DNA of 64,000 bases. Source: Scytalidium lignicola (lineage: Eukaryota; Ascomycota; Leotiomycetes). The notes below the pieces were generated by a model that saw only the letters and a program-made list of their open reading frames with translations, made no database searches and was not told the origin of the DNA. Shown one piece after another: positions 49,197 through 58,807 of the stretch. Made by a program: the position numbers and the translations under genes. The stretch covers positions 124,001-188,000 of the forward strand of contig NCSJ02000022.1 of the NCBI GenBank assembly GCA_002812745.2. Reading direction: 5' to 3'. The first letter of the stretch is position 1; each line of letters opens with the position of its first letter.

Positions 49197-50276
49197 ATGG
49201 GCAATATTCTCAGGCAGGACTGGGTCCTGAGAAGCAACACCAACTTTCCCATGCTACGATATGGCGACAATATCCGGATCGCGGCCGGTCAAAATCATGA
49301 CTCACGGTCATCGCAGCCGTTACTGCTCGAAGAGCAGCAATCTTCACCAATTTCATATCATCCGGTGTATCAACATGAGCCGTGGAGACAGCCAGTCCCA
49401 GTGCCGATAGCGGCAAGGGCTTCTCCTAGGGCTTCTCCTAGCTTAACAAATTCCCCATATACACTTCTCAACCCTCCTCAAAACTTTGCCGTAGGGCGAA
49501 GTTCACACTCACGTTCCGTTGTTTCGGACAAAAACTTCGAACAAAAACACCCCGATACGTTAAAGACTTTTAGTAGCCATGATGCGGCTTACAGGGTGAA
49601 AAACCGCTACACGCGTACTCGACGTTACCATGGACGTCCCAATATCTTAGATAAAGCCCTAGAACGCACAATTCCAAATGCGTTGAAGGTTAGCGATCAC
49701 GAGGCCGCCAATATGGTCAAGCAGCATTTCAAACGTGGCCGACGGCATCCTCCTTGTCTAAGATATGAGCACTATCTTAGGAGCCTCATCGAGCGTCAAA
49801 ATAATCTCGATGCGGAGGCTCTAGATGCCATTCTTGTTACTACGGATGCTGTCTTTTTCAACCGTACTCTTTCCGGCCGCGTCAGGTGGAAGTGGTCTAA
49901 TCCCACTGAGACCAGGTATCAGACCGAGTTCGTGGGAGCTACCGCGTTGAGGCACGCAGCTCAAGGCGGGTTCGAGACTTTAATTATTCTCTCTGAACCT
50001 ATTCTTCGTCGATCATGTTACTCTCGGAAGCTACTTCTTACTGCATTTTTGCATGAGCTGATTCACTGCTACCTCTTTATTCACTGTGGGTTTGAGGCGA
50101 AAGTAGAGGGAGGCCACACCAAGGGCTTTCACGCTATAGCAGCAACCATCGATGAGTGGATCGGGCCTGGCTACCTCAAGCTTTGTGACATGGAAGCAAA
50201 CTTGAACGAATTTCTCGAAGAGGATGCTGGGAGAGAAGAGGATTTAAGAGTGCAGTGTTGCACAGGAAGACGATGA
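49197..50276 (+). CDS. SprT-like zinc-metalloprotease-domain protein
   Basis: This is a single-exon gene. The first ATG in the frame is at 49197 (MGNILRQDWVLRSNTNF), giving 359 aa. The C-terminal half carries the SprT-type zincin signature: FLHELIHCYLFIHCGF (HExxH, residues about 286-290) followed by GGHTKGFHAIAATIDEW, whose His at about 307 would be the third zinc ligand. The relatives Spartan/Wss1 and SprT act on DNA-protein crosslinks, but no zinc-ribbon, UBZ, PIP or SHP motif is visible here, so that role is not supported. The N-terminal half is disordered and has two similar segments: SSHDAAYRVKNRYTRTRRYH and SDHEAANMVKQHFKRGRRH. No signal peptide is obvious. It is convergent with the next gene. 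Confidence 0.85.
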   Translation: MGNILRQDWVLRSNTNFPMLRYGDNIRIAAGQNHDSRSSQPLLLEEQQSSPISYHPVYQHEPWRQPVPVPIAARASPRASPSLTNSPYTLLNPPQNFAVGRSSHSRSVVSDKNFEQKHPDTLKTFSSHDAAYRVKNRYTRTRRYHGRPNILDKALERTIPNALKVSDHEAANMVKQHFKRGRRHPPCLRYEHYLRSLIERQNNLDAEALDAILVTTDAVFFNRTLSGRVRWKWSNPTETRYQTEFVGATALRHAAQGGFETLIILSEPILRRSCYSRKLLLTAFLHELIHCYLFIHCGFEAKVEGGHTKGFHAIAATIDEWIGPGYLKLCDMEANLNEFLEEDAGREEDLRVQCCTGRR

Positions 50277-50528
50277 CAACTGTGGAGTGGTATACTTGCA
50301 AACATATCTAGTCCGACTCTAGCGTTAGCTGAGTTGGCCCACATTATGGTCAAGAGTATCGAATGACGATTTTATATTTGGAATCTATTATCACGTTTTC
50401 AAAAGTTCAATGGTTGACGGAAACTTCTTTTTTACGAAATGTACGAGATACACTTAATCTTACGTTTTGATACCACCGGTTCTAGCCTTGGGTAGAACTT
50501 TTATGTTCTTCAAATCTTTGCATGACTA

Positions 50529-50548
50529 GGAACATGGTCACATGTTCC
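50529..50548. terminator. perfect 8-base stem-loop in a convergent 3' region
   Basis: GGAACATG, loop GTCA, CATGTTCC form an exact inverted repeat with a four-base loop. Location between convergent gene ends suggests a 3'-end or transcript-stability element; this is inference. Confidence 0.4.
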
Positions 50549-50550
50549 GA

Positions 50551-50576
50551 CAAGTGGTATATATATATGCCACTTG
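50551..50576. terminator. second stem-loop, 26-base near-palindrome
   Basis: CAAGTGG and CCACTTG flank a TATATATATATG core. The inner TA positions also pair, and one pair is a U-G wobble in RNA. It begins two bases after the first hairpin. Confidence 0.4.
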
Positions 50577-50767
50577 GTTACAGTCATGCAACATTATACG
50601 TTTTCCAATATTCTTCTCATTTCACAAACGAAACAATATGTATATTAATATTTTCCTCAAAAATTTGAATTAAACTTCTGAAAACTCCTTTTTCATTTTT
50701 CTCTTTCTTTTAAAATCTCATCCCGTCTGCTCATATCTCAACTCGCCCTTCGATGGATCTTTCCTTC

Positions 50768-51154
50768 TCACATCTTAACCGCTGCACTCACGGCACCCTT
50801 CCACCCCAACCCAGCCAACACTAAAAACGATACCGCACCACCACCAAACGTCACAAGTGGCTTCGCATCAATTTCCTCCCTAAAGTATCCAATTGCGCAA
50901 GCAGTAATATCCAATGCGTCAACCGCAATCCCAGCAAGCAAAGCCCGACGTCTTGCCTCGGGTGTTTTTGCTGTGTGGAGCAGTAACCCGAGGATCGCAT
51001 CACGACAACCGAAGAGTCGCACGGCGAGGAGGGAGGAGTTTGGTATGGCGAACATGAGGGATTGGCAGGTGAAGCCCGGGAGGAGGAAGGATGATGAACC
51101 GACCCCAATGCGGAGGGTGGAGAGGAGGGTTACGGGGAGAGATGCGGCTGCCAT
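50768..51154 (-). CDS. small fungal membrane protein (DUF4267-like)
   Basis: A single exon encodes 128 aa: MAAASLPVTLLSTLRIGVGS at the start, then LLAVRLFGCRDAILGLLLHT, RRALLAGIAVDALDITACA and LVTFGGGAVSFLVLAGLGW. The three or four hydrophobic stretches and the pattern R-x-FG-x-RD-x-x-LGLLL, followed by RRALLAGIAVDALD, match small fungal DUF4267-type membrane proteins as I remember them. The function is unknown. The start codon is the only Met near the N-terminus, and the frame is GC-richer than its flanks. Confidence 0.75.
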   Translation of the reverse strand: MAAASLPVTLLSTLRIGVGSSSFLLPGFTCQSLMFAIPNSSLLAVRLFGCRDAILGLLLHTAKTPEARRRALLAGIAVDALDITACAIGYFREEIDAKPLVTFGGGAVSFLVLAGLGWKGAVSAAVKM

Positions 51155-51807
51155 TTTTATATGTGCTTGTGTTTGTGTGTGGTCTGTTCTATTTGATCGA
51201 GACAGTGAGATATATAACCTTTTATTTTCTTTTGGAAGAGTGATGATTTATGAAGAATTTTTGTTTTCTTGAAATATTAACAATTTGATCACTGCAGTTG
51301 CTTGAGATATCAACTCATTTCTACGCACAGAAAGCAAGACTTTTTCAACTTTATATTTTTCTCTCTGAACACTAGTTTTGGATGTATTCTGTATTCCTAC
51401 ATTTCCCGTGCTTCAGGCCTACGGTAACATAAAATCGCCCGTCTTATGGGCCTTAAATTTTGAGATCATCGTTTGTGTTCACTCCTCTGAAGTTATTATT
51501 GGTAAAAGTTCATCCGACTAGGTGGGCAAATTGACCGAATCAGGAAAAGGACTGCCCTTGCGGACTTTAAGATTAGCGCCGGGGTTTAGACGGTGGGATT
51601 TCAAGACCGAATTCGCAAAATAGCGGGGGATAGTACAGAAAGTCAGATGTCCAATTAAATTATTCCCTTTCCCATTATTCCTCCAAAATGATGCTAACTC
51701 ATTATTGTTTCGTTGGTATACTTATTATATGCCCAAATTCCAACGCCAAGATCTCCATGCACTCGAATTACCTAATAATGCCACCCAACTTTGAAGTAAT
51801 GCCCAAA
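51155..51807. other. spacer between the small membrane protein and chk1
   Basis: AT-rich DNA with the promoter of the small membrane protein on the left and the chk1 3' flank on the right. No ORF has support. Confidence 0.5.
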
Positions 51808-53460
51808 TCATGATCCAGGAACGAAAACACCATCCTTACATAAAATTACCATGTTCTTGAAAAACCTACGCCACTCCAATGGATCTCCTTTGGTCTTCAC
51901 AAAACGCACTTCTAGGAGCTCTCCTTCTCCTGGCATATACTTGTCAATGATTATGTCCCCAAAGAGACCACATTGTCTCCCATCCACGATCTTGACCCTG
52001 AACCAGGCAGCATGATCTCGACTCTGAAATCGTGGCGTTGGCACGTTCAGTTGGTGTAGAGCATCATTCACAAGTTGGCATAGATGCTGTTCTGGTAAGT
52101 GGGAGAAGAACCGCGTAAGTGAGTAGCTGGGCACAATGTCCTGGAAGCGTTTGGCGTGTTGTGTTAAGCTGAGTGGAACTGAAGGAGCCGATGTGAATTG
52201 ACTCATACTCGGCTCATCAGCGAGGGATTCGGATACACTGCCTACAGGTCTCTTCATGGTATATATACTCTCATTAGCTGTTGTAGGTTGGCTAGAACTA
52301 AGTAGCTGAGGACGTTCCCATTCAAATAGAGTATCATGAATATGGGTCTCTGGTTGAGTGAAGGAGAAATTCGATGATAAGTCAGAATCGATCTCCATGG
52401 CATCTTTCTGAGAAGCTCGTTGCGAAGCCGTTGGGCGCTGAGAGAAATCAATTTTGAGACCCTCAAGCATCTTCGTGGCTAAGCTAAGGGGATCCGATAT
52501 TTTGCCATCGGTTGTGAGTAGAGGGTTCTTTCTTGTATACCAGGGATGCGATCGAATTCGATCAAAAGTAAACCTTTTTTCGGCATCGACACACATCATG
52601 CCTCGTAGAAGCGAAAGCACAGTAGATGGTAGCTTTTGCCACAGTTCATCTGAGCTCCTACCATTGGTACGAGAATATTCCTCAAATTCCCAGCTTTCTA
52701 TTGTTGGTTGATCCCAAGGTGTATTTCCCACAAGCAGGACAAAGAGAACAACCCCACAAGACCAAATGTCGACAACATTGGCAGCATAGCCTTTATGTTT
52801 AGTCCCTTTGTTCAATTGCGTACTCTTCCCACATTCTATCACTTCCGGTGCAATGTATGGTGGACTACCACACATTGTTGTACTGAGCTTCCGGTTCCCA
52901 TTGTATTCAAAAAGTGTTGCAAGGCCAAAGTCGGCAATCTTCAAGTTCCCGCTCTCAGACAGCAATATATTTTCGGGTTTGATGTCTCGATGGCTAACTC
53001 CTTTGGAGTGCATGTAACTCACGCCACTTATCAACTGGGTGAAATAGAAGTGGGCGATATCTTCGCTGACGCCAACGTCGGCTTCGATCTTGTCAAACAA
53101 GTCGCCTCCTTCAGCGTATTCCATCGCAATCCATTTCCAGATCTCATTTTCACCAGTCGCAAACCATTCTATAATATTTGGATGCTGGCCGACATGAGAA
53201 TGGAGAGATACCTCCATCTGAATCTGCTTATTTGAAATCCGTCCATGTTTGACAGCATATGCTTTGTGGATAAATTTGACGGCGAATACTGGAGTGGGGT
53301 CAGCTGGAGGAATGGCTTTTTTTATTCTGGAGAATATTAGCATAAGTATAAGATGGTGTTCATTGTGCAGAACCCACGATGCATATGCCCCCCTGCCAAT
53401 GGTTTTAGAAATTATGCGGAAAGGCAAGTCTGTTGGTAGTGGATCTAATTGAGACTGCAT
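51808..53460 (-). CDS. chk1: checkpoint kinase Chk1
   Basis: Chk1 is the Ser/Thr kinase that relays Rad3/ATR signals after DNA damage or replication stress and delays mitosis through Cdc25 and Wee1. I read two exons, 53460-53378 and 53326-51808, giving 533 aa. The 51-base intron (donor GTGGGT, branch TGCTAAT, acceptor CTCCAG) is a multiple of three without a stop, so the unspliced frame is open too. Spliced landmarks are IGRGAYASIKKAIPP (Gly loop), FAVKFIHK (Lys about 45), EYAEGGDLFDKIEAD, SHRDIKPENILL (HRD about 140-142), ADFGLATLFEYNGNRKLSTT and CGSPPYIAPEV. The C-terminus carries the kinase-associated regulatory domain (SLTRFFSHLPEQ to LEWRRFFKNMVILCKDG). SQ sites in the middle, such as those around SQRASQKDAM, fit ATR-type control. 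It is divergent from ubc11. Confidence 0.96.
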   Translation of the reverse strand: MQSQLDPLPTDLPFRIISKTIGRGAYASWVLHNEHHLILMLIFSRIKKAIPPADPTPVFAVKFIHKAYAVKHGRISNKQIQMEVSLHSHVGQHPNIIEWFATGENEIWKWIAMEYAEGGDLFDKIEADVGVSEDIAHFYFTQLISGVSYMHSKGVSHRDIKPENILLSESGNLKIADFGLATLFEYNGNRKLSTTMCGSPPYIAPEVIECGKSTQLNKGTKHKGYAANVVDIWSCGVVLFVLLVGNTPWDQPTIESWEFEEYSRTNGRSSDELWQKLPSTVLSLLRGMMCVDAEKRFTFDRIRSHPWYTRKNPLLTTDGKISDPLSLATKMLEGLKIDFSQRPTASQRASQKDAMEIDSDLSSNFSFTQPETHIHDTLFEWERPQLLSSSQPTTANESIYTMKRPVGSVSESLADEPSMSQFTSAPSVPLSLTQHAKRFQDIVPSYSLTRFFSHLPEQHLCQLVNDALHQLNVPTPRFQSRDHAAWFRVKIVDGRQCGLFGDIIIDKYMPGEGELLEVRFVKTKGDPLEWRRFFKNMVILCKDGVFVPGS

Positions 53461-53912
53461 TACGAGGCGGAATTGTTAGCAATAGCTTTTGATGGACTGG
53501 GAACAGAACCAAAAGCAGTACACGATTTGTTTATAAATGCGAATCTTGTAAGACCCACCATATCCAACTGTAGCTCTTTGAGGCCTAAATGTGTGATCGA
53601 ACTTTAATGTCCAATGGCTTTTGTGAAAGTCGCGTGTAAGTTTCATATGTGGGATGCGTCGCGTGTCGCGAGAGCAGGTGATAGGCCAGCCTCGTATGGC
53701 CTTGTGCCGTTGCTCACAGCAACACGACGATGCAGTAAACACCCGCCTCCACTCCCACACCGATTAACCTCATATAATTCCTTTCAAAACCCGTCATCTG
53801 CCCCTCTCTCGACATCTCTAGTTATTAATTGATTTTAGAAGTATTTCATTATCAGTAATTGGTTTTCGCAGCGTTTGCTTAATCCGAAGAATACAGGCCG
53901 CTCATCTTCAAA
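53461..53912. promoter_or_regulatory. shared divergent promoter of chk1 and ubc11
   Basis: These 452 bases separate the chk1 and ubc11 start codons. GTCGCGTG occurs near 53630 and again at 53659, followed by GTCGCGA at 53665, and a CCAAT box lies at 53611-53615. CGCG-centred words recall the MBF/SBF-type G1/S elements, though the exact ACGCGT is absent. Confidence 0.5.
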
Positions 53913-54562
53913 ATGAATTACGCTATGGAGGACAGCCAGAACTCAGCACCTGGTAGTGTCTCTTCTGCGCAAAAGGCCAAACTTGGAGCCAGTCGGAAAG
54001 GTCCAGATGCTCAGAGCACAACTAAAAGGTAAGTGCCTAAGGTGATATTTTTTACTATATGTTGTTGACCTTGAAGTAGATTACAAACCGAATTAATGCA
54101 GCTTATGACCTCCCCCGCTCCAGGTGTATCTGCCTTTCCCTCCGCCGATGGCAATCTTCTTTCATGGACTGCGACCATAGAAGGACCGGATGATACCCCA
54201 TATTCTGGATTGACCTTCAAGCTATCGTTTTCATTTCCCTCCAACTATCCTTATGCGGCTCCTACTGTGCTCTTTAAAACGCCTATCTACCACCCTAACG
54301 TGGATTTCTCCGGGAGGATCTGTCTCGACATCTTGAAAGATAAATGGACAGCGGCATATAATATCCAGACCGTACTCCTAAGTTTACAGAGTCTCCTAGG
54401 AGAACCCAATAAGTAAGTGCCACTTTAATGGATGCTAATGCTCTACTAACTTTACCAAGTGCCTCGCCATTAAACGGAGAGGCTGCAGAACTCTGGGATA
54501 AGGATCCAGAGGAGTTTAAGAGGAAGGTGTTAGCTCGTCACGTTGATATTGAAGATGAGTAG
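53913..54562 (+). CDS. ubc11: ubiquitin-conjugating enzyme of the APC/C (UBE2C / Ubc11 / UbcP4)
   Basis: This E2 works with the anaphase-promoting complex to ubiquitinate cyclin B and other mitotic targets. I read three exons: 53913-54028, 54080-54412 and 54460-54562, totalling 552 bases and 183 aa. The UBC fold reads [20 protein letters not shown], then [40 protein letters not shown] and [19 protein letters not shown]. The active-site Cys is in GRICLDIL and the HPN motif is intact. LQSLLGEPN joins [13 protein letters not shown] across the last intron. The Ser/Ala-rich N-terminal extension of about 40 aa is typical for UBE2C and regulates APC/C use. The tail ends [12 protein letters not shown]. 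The subfamily call rests on the N-terminal extension and on the [25 protein letters not shown] core as I remember it. Confidence 0.94.
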
Positions 54563-55245
54563 AATTCTATTCGAATGTTTATCCAGGTATTGGATTTTTG
54601 ATGCATGGTGTTGGAGGATGGGCTTGGCTTGGCGGGATGCAATTTTATTTATTGTCTTGCACGCCCTTTAGCGCATGAATCTCTTGGGACACGGAGTATA
54701 TATTCGTTAGATAAGATCTTGTCTCATGGCAAGAAACTCGGTCAGGTCGTTGGGTTGGACTGTACACAACTACCCATAAATTCCAATGAATGACCTCGAA
54801 GAACAGACTATACTACAAGCCTTATGCCCGTGTCTCTTGATGTCTAAAGTGAAGTTATACACTACTAATATAGACCCGTTGCCAACTTAGGAGCTGTTGC
54901 ATAAGTGGCTAGGCAAATATATGATGCTATAACATTTAAAGGTAGGGACGGGCGTTGGAAAGCTATTGGCGTGTTTGAAGGATAATTGATCACTATCGCT
55001 AAATTCGTCCGTTACATTCTGGCGTAGAATAGTGAAATGATCTTTCTGTTTCAATCCCGGCTGATTTCTTCATTTGGCCTCGAACACACATCTGAATTTC
55101 AAAGCCATCACACATAGTTCCAGCAACACATCGAACATTTTGAGCCGGACAGAATTGTTTTGGAAAGCCAAGGTAGATCACTTTATTCCGAAGCTACCAA
55201 AGAAAAATGCAACTCCAAGTTCCCATGCCATACAGATTTTATCAT
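54563..55245. other. convergent spacer between ubc11 and rpl31
   Basis: This holds both 3' flanks. The short ORFs on both strands have no motifs. Confidence 0.55.
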
Positions 55246-55757
55246 CTAAGCATCCTCGACCAAAGCAGTCTGCAATCCCTTCGCATCCTTGACATTAACT
55301 GCTTGAACGTAGCTGTATAACCTCTCGGCAGCATTTTCTTCGTCGTTACGCTTCCGTGAGATTCGTACACGCAGTCTAAATGGAACACCCTTGATACCAG
55401 CTTCCCAAACCTTCTTGTTCAATTGGGGGTCAAGACGAACATCGGAAGTGCCCTATTAAAATAAATGATCAGCTCTGCCGTAATTCCCAGCCTTCCTTCC
55501 ATAGACGGTCCTATGCTATAGATATTCATACCATTGCCTTGTGTGCGAATGCCTTGATCTCCTTAATTGCTCGTGGTGCCCGCTTCTTGAAGGTAACACC
55601 ATGTAACTAAAAAGATATCCTATCAGCACTCCGTTCCATAATTCGTACTGCCAATGATTCAACATACTCTCTTGTGCAGGTGGATTGTGTATTCGCGCGC
55701 GACGACATCAGCGATGGCGGATCGGGTGGCCTTGCCGGCGGGCTTCTTTGTCGACAT
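55246..55757 (-). CDS. rpl31: 60S ribosomal protein eL31
   Basis: eL31 sits near the polypeptide exit tunnel of the large ribosomal subunit. I read three exons on the minus strand: 55757-55668 (30 aa), 55606-55532 (25 aa) and 55452-55246 (68 aa plus stop), giving 123 aa, the usual family length. All junctions fall between codons, with GTATGT and GTATGA donors. The protein starts MSTKKPAGKATRSAIADVVA, then AREYTIHLHKR joins LHGVTFKKRAPRAIKEIKAF. It continues GTSDVRLDPQLNKKVWEAGI and GVPFRLRVRISRKRNDEENA. The chain is well conserved with no odd features. It is divergent from rax1 and convergent with ubc11. Confidence 0.97.
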
Positions 55758-56279
55758 TTCTAGAGACTGTGAGAATGCTATCCGGGAATCTGTATACCAA
55801 TACTCAAAAGGTTGTAGACGTACTGGGAGAGCTGTGGCCGGTTGCTGTTAAAAGTTCGTGGTCGTGCTCTTCTCAAGTTCGTTTGAAGACGAATTTCCAA
55901 ATTGTTGTGTGTGCGCTAGTGGGGAATTAGGCGAGTTTGATGCTTGATGATGTTTATGCCTTGTGGCCTGATTAATACCCTTTCGTGCCTGTTCCTGAAA
56001 CGTGAAACAGATTAACAACACAACGTCACATTATTCCAGGAGAATATGCGCCACGTCTTCGACTTCCACTGGACTCTACTTAACTGATTAGTGCAATCGA
56101 TGCAGCTTCTCTGGACAGAAGTATTCGCAACCGTGGCGCATTATTACACCCCAAGGGGCTGATTCAGCCTCCTGAACGCGTATCGGGTTGAGATTGAACC
56201 GACGTCAACTTTACTTTCCTTTTGACAAGTTGGGCAGTCACAACACCAAAATTTCACAGGGCAGGAGAAGGACTAAAGG
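55758..56279. promoter_or_regulatory. divergent promoter of rpl31 and rax1
   Basis: These 522 bases separate the two start codons. CAGTCACA, the HomolD word of fission yeast ribosomal genes, lies at 56235-56242, but close to rax1 rather than rpl31. I see no TATA box. Confidence 0.45.
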
Positions 56280-57542
56280 ATGGCGGACCCTAATACAATT
56301 CCCTCGCCGCAGCCTGACCCCAATAGGAACAGGCTGCCAACTTTATTTGAAGTGTTGAGCAGAAGGACCCTACCTCCAGTCGATCTTTTTTCCTTCTACA
56401 TATATATGCGAGACCAGCAAAGATCGGTAGATTATTTAGACTTCTGGTAGGTGTTCTAGGATGTTTGATTTAGTAAATTCTTAGCACAAACCTAACAGTT
56501 TATCAGGCTCGATGTTGCACAGCACATGTCACTATGTCGACATTATGTTCGAGAGTTACGCAGATCTGTTATGGTTCGAACGCCAGATGGCGAAAGATCA
56601 GCTTCGAAACGATCTTCAGCTATTCTAGAGAACATGGGTGACATGTCTCACCCAGTAGGTGAACCATCAATGTTTGCTTCCGAAAAGTCGAAGAATCAGG
56701 ATGCCCAGATGTCAGCTTTTCTCCGAGAGGAAGCTTCTGGTAATAACGGCGGAGCAAATATCGGTCATTCATCTCAAGGTAGCATTGGATCACAATCCGC
56801 TCTTCAACAGACAAGCTCAAATGACCGACCGAGACCAAGTTTTATGAGTACTCCACAGGAGCAAACATCCGATTCCAATTCACCAGCACATACAGTTGCA
56901 AGAGCAGATATTAGAGCATCAGCAGAGAAGATCTTATACACTTTCCTTTTACCTGGTGCAGAGCGGGAGATCGTTTTACCCAACCCTATTACTCAAGAAA
57001 TCACGGAATCAATCGAAGAACATGGACGAGATGACCCTGAAGTGTTCGATGCTGCTAAGGATTACGTCTTCCAGGCGATGGAGCGAGATGCTTTCCCGGG
57101 ATTTTTACGGATGAAGGCTCTGGGTAATCTAGTACCCCCTTCGATGATGTTGAGATTAGCTCTTGGCCTACTTGCAATGTTTGGTGCCTTTTGGGCTGGT
57201 TTCATTCTCATCTTCTTGAACTATTCTCGTCACATACGTGTATGGGTAAGTTATACCAAGCATGCTCTGTTTTCCAGAGATAATACTGATCTTTGATTTC
57301 CGTAGCTTATCCTACCGTTTACAGTCGGCGTATATTGCCTTGCCTCTCACCAATATGCCCTTGATCCAGTTATTGCGCTTCTTGGTTTCAGCGAGTATAC
57401 CTTCATGAACTTTTCGCGGATCCGAGAGCCATTTGTCCGAAAATTACTGATCAAGCGTGCCCTGATGGTGTTGGCAATAACAATATTGATAGACGCTGCT
57501 CTTACAGTTCTCTTTGTGTTTGTCCCTGGAAAAAGGCTGTGA
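56280..57542 (+). CDS. rax1: Rax1-like RGS-domain membrane protein
   Basis: Yeast Rax1, with Rax2, marks division sites and maintains polarity. I read three exons: 56280-56446, 56507-57245 and 57306-57542, totalling 1143 bases and 380 aa. The N-terminus LPTLFEVLSRRTLPPVDLFS, then FYIYMRDQQRSVDYLDFWLD is an RGS start. The RGS half-domains are split by a Ser/Gln-rich insert (about residues 85-180). The later part includes ASAEKILYTFLLPGAEREIV, and FDAAKDYVFQAMERDAFPGF matches the end of an RGS fold. Three hydrophobic segments follow: MLRLALGLLAMFGAFWAGFI, LILPFTVGVYCLASHQYAL and VLAITILIDAALTVLFVFV, anchoring the protein. The Rax1 call rests on the RGS-plus-membrane architecture and the WLDVAQH motif at the first splice site. 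Confidence 0.88.
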
Positions 57543-57909
57543 TTTTGAAAGTTACGGAGGTATACCATGCTACAAATTTGCTTTGTTATTGGGTTTGGTA
57601 TGGCGTTTTATTGCATAATCCGGTAGCGGCTACTGGTGTCCGGATCCATGGCGTTTTCCTTTTTCTAATCTTCAGCGTATTTGTGTAAAATGGTAATGTG
57701 GGGGAACAAAGTCAGGGTTTGCTATTGATATCCCCCTAACTAAACTTGTCTTATACAAGTAGCTCTAATGCTTAACTGCTTAACAATGCACCGCTCTTAT
57801 GCGATTTTGCTTGAAATTTTACCCTGGGTTCCTCAATAGTGGTTTAACCTTGCTCGCTCCTATCACTCCAATGGAAATGCTATGCAGCCATAATAGAAGC
57901 TAGAAGGAC
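57543..57909. other. convergent spacer between rax1 and csn7
   Basis: Short 3' flanks of two convergent genes. No ORF is supported. Confidence 0.55.
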
Positions 57910-58807
57910 TCATTTTCCAAACCCAATATTCGCAAACCCTCTTTTTTTGGAAGCCTTAGGGACTTCATCCTCATCGTCCAAATCCATCTTTCCATCGTCA
58001 TAATCTGCCCCAGCTCCTATCATTCCGCTACCCCTCTTTACTGCAGGGACCATTCTCTTTCCAACACGTCCACCATCTAACTTATCTTGCTCGCTCTTCT
58101 CCTCTATCAACTTATCCACATGAGCAGCCCATTCCTTCTGTTCTTTCCGCCGCTTCAGTGCTTCAGCCTTAACCGCCACGATCTGCTTCTCTAAATCAGC
58201 AAGCGTGCTCTCACATCGTGATGACCATTCGCTGAGGGTGTTGAGCATTGAAGGGATGGAATCTGGTGGGAGATCCCGCAGGGCTGATACTGATGTCACG
58301 CAGACCATCTTGTGATAAGGGTCCAGTGTCGCTGTTAACAGTCCCGCGTAGAGACATGAGATGACTAAATCTTCAAGCTCCCGTGCATCTCTTAGCTCCA
58401 GCACCCGAATTAGATTCTCATATGTGAGCTTCGCGGGATCCTTTGCTAGAGTTATGATGGAGAGTTGTCGTATCTTGTGTATTTGGGCTTCGTTAAGCTT
58501 GGGGAGGTTTGGAGTGACGTAGTAGTCGGTGTAGATGCCATAACTGAATATTTTGAGTAATGTAAGATAGGAAGAGAACTCTGGCGAGTCCGCTAGAGCT
58601 TGTACTTGAGGCGTGTCAAGGAGTTCGGCGAAGATAAAAGTGTTAGGGTGGGAGGTTGCTCTTGTGATCAAGTCGACTGCCGCGCGGGGTGACGAGGCTG
58701 ATTTTGTGAGGACAATGAATTGCTAAGAGAAGTCAGATCATGTTCGATTTATACCATATAGATCTGAGACTCACCTCCAAGGCATTCAAAGCTCGAGCTT
58801 GCTCCAT
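57910..58807 (-). CDS. csn7: COP9 signalosome subunit 7
   Basis: CSN7 is a PCI-domain subunit of the COP9 signalosome, which removes Nedd8 from cullins and so tunes SCF ligases. In filamentous fungi it also affects development. I read two exons on the minus strand, 58807-58775 (11 codons) and 58722-57910, joined between codons by a 52-base intron, giving 281 aa. The start reads MEQARALNALEQFIVLTKSA. The PCI region (about 60-165) includes LLKIFSYGIYTDYYVTP, IHKIRQLSIITLAKDPAKLT and YENLIRVLELRDARELEDLV. A coiled-coil stretch, LADLEKQIVAVKAEALKRRK, follows, then an acidic DLDDEDE segment and the basic tail SKKRGFANIGFGK. The short first exon is needed to supply the ATG. An F-box gene lies about 11 kb away. 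Confidence 0.93.

Larger units (their letters stand above)
50277..50767. other. convergent 3' intergenic region with two adjacent hairpins
   Basis: The SprT-like gene (+) and the small membrane protein (-) end here. Two stem-loops lie side by side at 50529-50548 and 50551-50576. The rest is AT-rich. Confidence 0.55.

Noticed and set aside
56235..56242. CAGTCACA as a HomolD ribosomal-gene promoter box for rpl31
   Set aside because: It is 478 bases from the rpl31 start and only about 40 bases from rax1. One eight-base match is not enough, and use of HomolD in this lineage is not known to me.
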